From Blastococcus sp. CT_GayMR19 (GTDB lineage: Bacteria; Actinomycetota; Actinomycetes; Mycobacteriales; Geodermatophilaceae): 64,000 bases of DNA. A model generated the notes under the pieces. It ran no database searches. It was given only the letters and a program-made list of their open reading frames with translations, and was not told the origin of the DNA. The number at the start of each line of letters is the position of its first letter. Positions within the stretch are counted from its first letter, which is position 1. A program made the translations under genes and the position numbers. Location: assembly GCF_004570385.1 (NCBI RefSeq), contig NZ_SPQL01000008.1, positions 124,001 through 188,000 of the forward strand, read 5' to 3'. Of the stretch, positions 61,819 to 64,000 are shown piece by piece.

Positions 61819-63987
61819 TCATTCGCCGAGCGGAACGCCGCGCCCGCTCGTGCTGACCAGGACGTCGACGGCGGTGGCACCGCGCCCGCGCGCTGCCACG
61901 ATGAGCGGGTTGACCTCGAGTTCGGTGAGCCGGTCCCCGCCCGCGACGATGGCCTGGGACAGCCGCATCACGGCGTCGACGGCGGCCGGGACGTCGGCCG
62001 GCTCGGCACCGCGGAACCCGGCCAGCAGCGGCCACGCGCGCAGGCTGCGCAGCATCGCCCAGGCCCGCTCGGGGGTGACCGGGGCCAGCCCGGAGGCGAT
62101 GTCCCGGTAGAGCTCGGTCGTCACACCGCCGAGCCCGACCGTGATCACCGGCGGGAAGCCGTCCCGCCCGGCGGTGGCGCCGAGGATCAGCTCGGTGCCG
62201 GGCGGGATCAGCTCCTGCACCAGCACGCCCTCGACGTCCGGCACGTGGTGCCGCTTCGCGGAGTCGAGCAGCTCGCGGAAGACCGCCGCGGCCTGCTCCG
62301 CCGGGACGCCGACCCGCACCCCCCCGACGTCGCTCTTGTGCGCCAGCTCGCCCGCCGCCAGCTTGAGCACGCCCGGGCCGGGCAGCGCGGCGACGGCCTC
62401 ACGGGCCGCCTCGGGGGTGGTGACCAGCGTCGAGGAGGGCTGCGCTATCCCGATCGCGCGCAGCAGCGCCGACCCGTCGACGACCGGCGCCTGCAGCAGC
62501 TCCCGGATCTCCGCGGACGGCGGCGCCGGCGCCGGCGGCAGCGCCGGGACGGTGCCGGGGTGGCGGGGTGGGGCCATGCGGGCCGCGCACCGGGCGACGT
62601 CGCCGACCGAGCCGAAGATGGGGATGCCGGCCTCGCGGAAGACCGCACGGCCCTCGGTGGTGAGTTCCTGGCCGGCGATCCAGCCGACCAGCAGCGGGAC
62701 GGGCAGCTTGCCGGCCGTGGCCACCAGGTCCTCGGCCAGCCGGGCGCCGGCGTCGCCGACGACCATCGTGACGAACACGGCCACCACGTCGACGGACGGG
62801 TCGTCGGCGACCATCCGGCAGACGTCGCCGAAGGCGTGCGCGCCGCGGTTGAACAGCTGGGCGGTCACGTCCACCGGGTTGGTGAGCGCCCCGAAGGCCG
62901 GGATCAGCGGGCGGAGCCGGTCCTGCGTCGCCGCGGCCAGTTCCGGCATCTCCAGGCCGAGGTCCTCGCACTGGTCGGCCGCCAGGCTCCCCGCGCCGCC
63001 CGAGGTGGTGACGACGGCGACCCGCCGTCCCTCCGACCGCTTGCCGGTGGCCAGCACGGCCGCGACCGCCAGCAGCTCGTCGATGTCGTGGACCAGGACG
63101 ACGCCGTGCTCCTGGGAGGTCAGCACGAACGCGACGTCGTCACCCAGCATCGACCCGGTGTGGCTGGCCACCGCGCGCCGGCCGGCGCTGGAGCGCCCCG
63201 AGCGCAGCACCACGAGGTGCTTGCCCATCTCCCGCGCCCGGCGCGCCAGCGCGGCGTAGGCGACGCCGTCGTCGGCGGCCTCGACGTAGAGCATGAGCAC
63301 CCGGACCGCCGGGTCCGCCAGCAGCTCACCGGACACCTGCACCAGGTCGAGGTCGGCCTGGTTGCCGGTGCTCGCCCACGCGGCCAGCCCGAGGCCCATG
63401 TCGGTGGCCAGGTCGAGCACCGACCCGCCGACCGCCCCGCTCTGCCCGACGTAGGCCACCCCGCTGTCGTGCGCCAGGGGCCGGTCGGCCGCGGCGGTGA
63501 AGGTCGCGACGACGCCGGTCGGTGCGTACAGGAAGCCCTGGCAGTTGGGGCCGAGCACGCGCACCCCGGTCTCGCGGGCCACCGCGGTCAGCCGCTGCTG
63601 CAGGGCCACGCCCTCCGGGCCGACCTCGGCGAAACCGGACGCGTAGACGACGGCGGCCTTCGCCCCGACCGCCGCCGCCTGCCGGATGGCGTCCTCGACC
63701 CGCTCCGCGGCGACCAGCACGAGCACCAGGTCGACCGGGCCGGGCACGTCGGCCAGCGTCGGGTAGCACTTCTGCCCGACCAGCTCCTGGTAGTTCGGGT
63801 TGACCGGGTAGATGCCGCCCGCGTAGCCGTGCTCGACGAGGTAGCGCAGCGGCCGCGCCATCAGGTTCTCCGAGCGACCCGAGATCCCGAGCAACGCGAT
63901 GCCGCGCGGCCGCAGCAGCGCCTGCAGGCCGTCGGGCCGGGCCCCCTGCGGCGGTTCCGGGGCGGATCCCGACGGCGGCTCGGTCAT
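61819..63987 (-). CDS. acetate-CoA ligase family protein (ADP-forming acyl-CoA synthetase type)
   Basis: A 722-residue protein with both halves of an NDP-forming acyl-CoA synthetase. N-terminal half: CoA-binding domain (LLRPRGIALLGISGRSEN, GGIYPVNPNYQELVGQKCYPTLADVP region, ATGKRSEGRRVAVVTTSGGAGSLAADQCE) with the swinging His seen as SHTGSMLGDD. C-terminal half: ATP-grasp (LLQAPVVDGSALLRAIGIAQPSS, VLKLAAGELAHKSDVGGVRVGV, GVLVQELIPPGTELILGATAGRDGFPPVITVGLGG). It would activate an acid as a CoA thioester for the dehydrogenases and crotonase that follow. First gene of the operon in this window. Confidence 0.87.
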   Translation of the reverse strand: MTEPPSGSAPEPPQGARPDGLQALLRPRGIALLGISGRSENLMARPLRYLVEHGYAGGIYPVNPNYQELVGQKCYPTLADVPGPVDLVLVLVAAERVEDAIRQAAAVGAKAAVVYASGFAEVGPEGVALQQRLTAVARETGVRVLGPNCQGFLYAPTGVVATFTAAADRPLAHDSGVAYVGQSGAVGGSVLDLATDMGLGLAAWASTGNQADLDLVQVSGELLADPAVRVLMLYVEAADDGVAYAALARRAREMGKHLVVLRSGRSSAGRRAVASHTGSMLGDDVAFVLTSQEHGVVLVHDIDELLAVAAVLATGKRSEGRRVAVVTTSGGAGSLAADQCEDLGLEMPELAAATQDRLRPLIPAFGALTNPVDVTAQLFNRGAHAFGDVCRMVADDPSVDVVAVFVTMVVGDAGARLAEDLVATAGKLPVPLLVGWIAGQELTTEGRAVFREAGIPIFGSVGDVARCAARMAPPRHPGTVPALPPAPAPPSAEIRELLQAPVVDGSALLRAIGIAQPSSTLVTTPEAAREAVAALPGPGVLKLAAGELAHKSDVGGVRVGVPAEQAAAVFRELLDSAKRHHVPDVEGVLVQELIPPGTELILGATAGRDGFPPVITVGLGGVTTELYRDIASGLAPVTPERAWAMLRSLRAWPLLAGFRGAEPADVPAAVDAVMRLSQAIVAGGDRLTELEVNPLIVAARGRGATAVDVLVSTSGRGVPLGE

Positions 63988-64000
63988 CGGGCAGCGCCTT

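Overview
This 64 kb window is chromosomal DNA of a very GC-rich actinobacterium. Dense genes with many 4-base start/stop overlaps, leaderless TANNNT promoters, a PucR regulator, DUF222-HNH, DUF4407 and TIGR03086 proteins, and mostly TGA stops all fit the order Geodermatophilales. The best clue is a gene that appears to read an in-frame TAG as selenocysteine. UAG-programmed selenocysteine has been reported for Geodermatophilus and Blastococcus, so one of these or a close relative is the likely source. No rRNA, tRNA, CRISPR array, complete insertion sequence or prophage was seen.

Layout. 1-1.7 kb: end of an SMP-30-like gene, then an ADP-ribosylglycohydrolase fused to a tyrosine-phosphatase-like domain. 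1.7-8.7 kb: a distinctly less GC-rich defence island with a C5 DNA methyltransferase, a divergent Vsr endonuclease, and a coupled operon of MORC-like GHKL ATPase, Mrr-like nuclease/SF2 helicase and an unrecognised 190-residue protein. 9-13.1 kb: a frameshifted enoyl-CoA hydratase and a RecB-like nuclease/helicase. 13.1-15.7 kb: a gene graveyard (DUF1810 relic, SWIM/SNF2 relic fused to a DUF4916/NUDIX-like start) beside one of two paralogous tandem ABM-like genes. 15.8-21.9 kb: a coupled operon of YbdK/ATP-grasp fusion, AsnB-type amidotransferase and S9 peptidase, likely making and turning over a small amidated peptide. 24.1-31 kb: BMP-type nucleoside ABC transporter with a cytosine deaminase, divergent from a PucR regulator. 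33.1-34.6 kb: a small HTH/nucleotidyltransferase pair behind a palindrome-covered promoter, resembling a toxin-antitoxin module. 34.6-54 kb: mostly housekeeping and hypothetical genes, including two hemerythrin-like proteins around an XRE/NB-ARC regulator, a Xi-type GST, AlaX, a PHA depolymerase and secreted proteins.

54-64 kb (minus strand) is the most interesting part. One apparent operon runs CoA ligase, crotonase, two acyl-CoA dehydrogenases, a thioredoxin-reductase-like flavoprotein fused to a UGSC domain, then two paralogous unknown proteins around an MFS transporter. The flavoprotein frame is interrupted only by TAG at 57582-57584, directly before the Gly-Ser-Cys of the UGSC motif, and a bSECIS-like hairpin begins 11 nt downstream. 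TAG also serves as an ordinary terminator of at least four other genes here, so decoding would have to depend on context.
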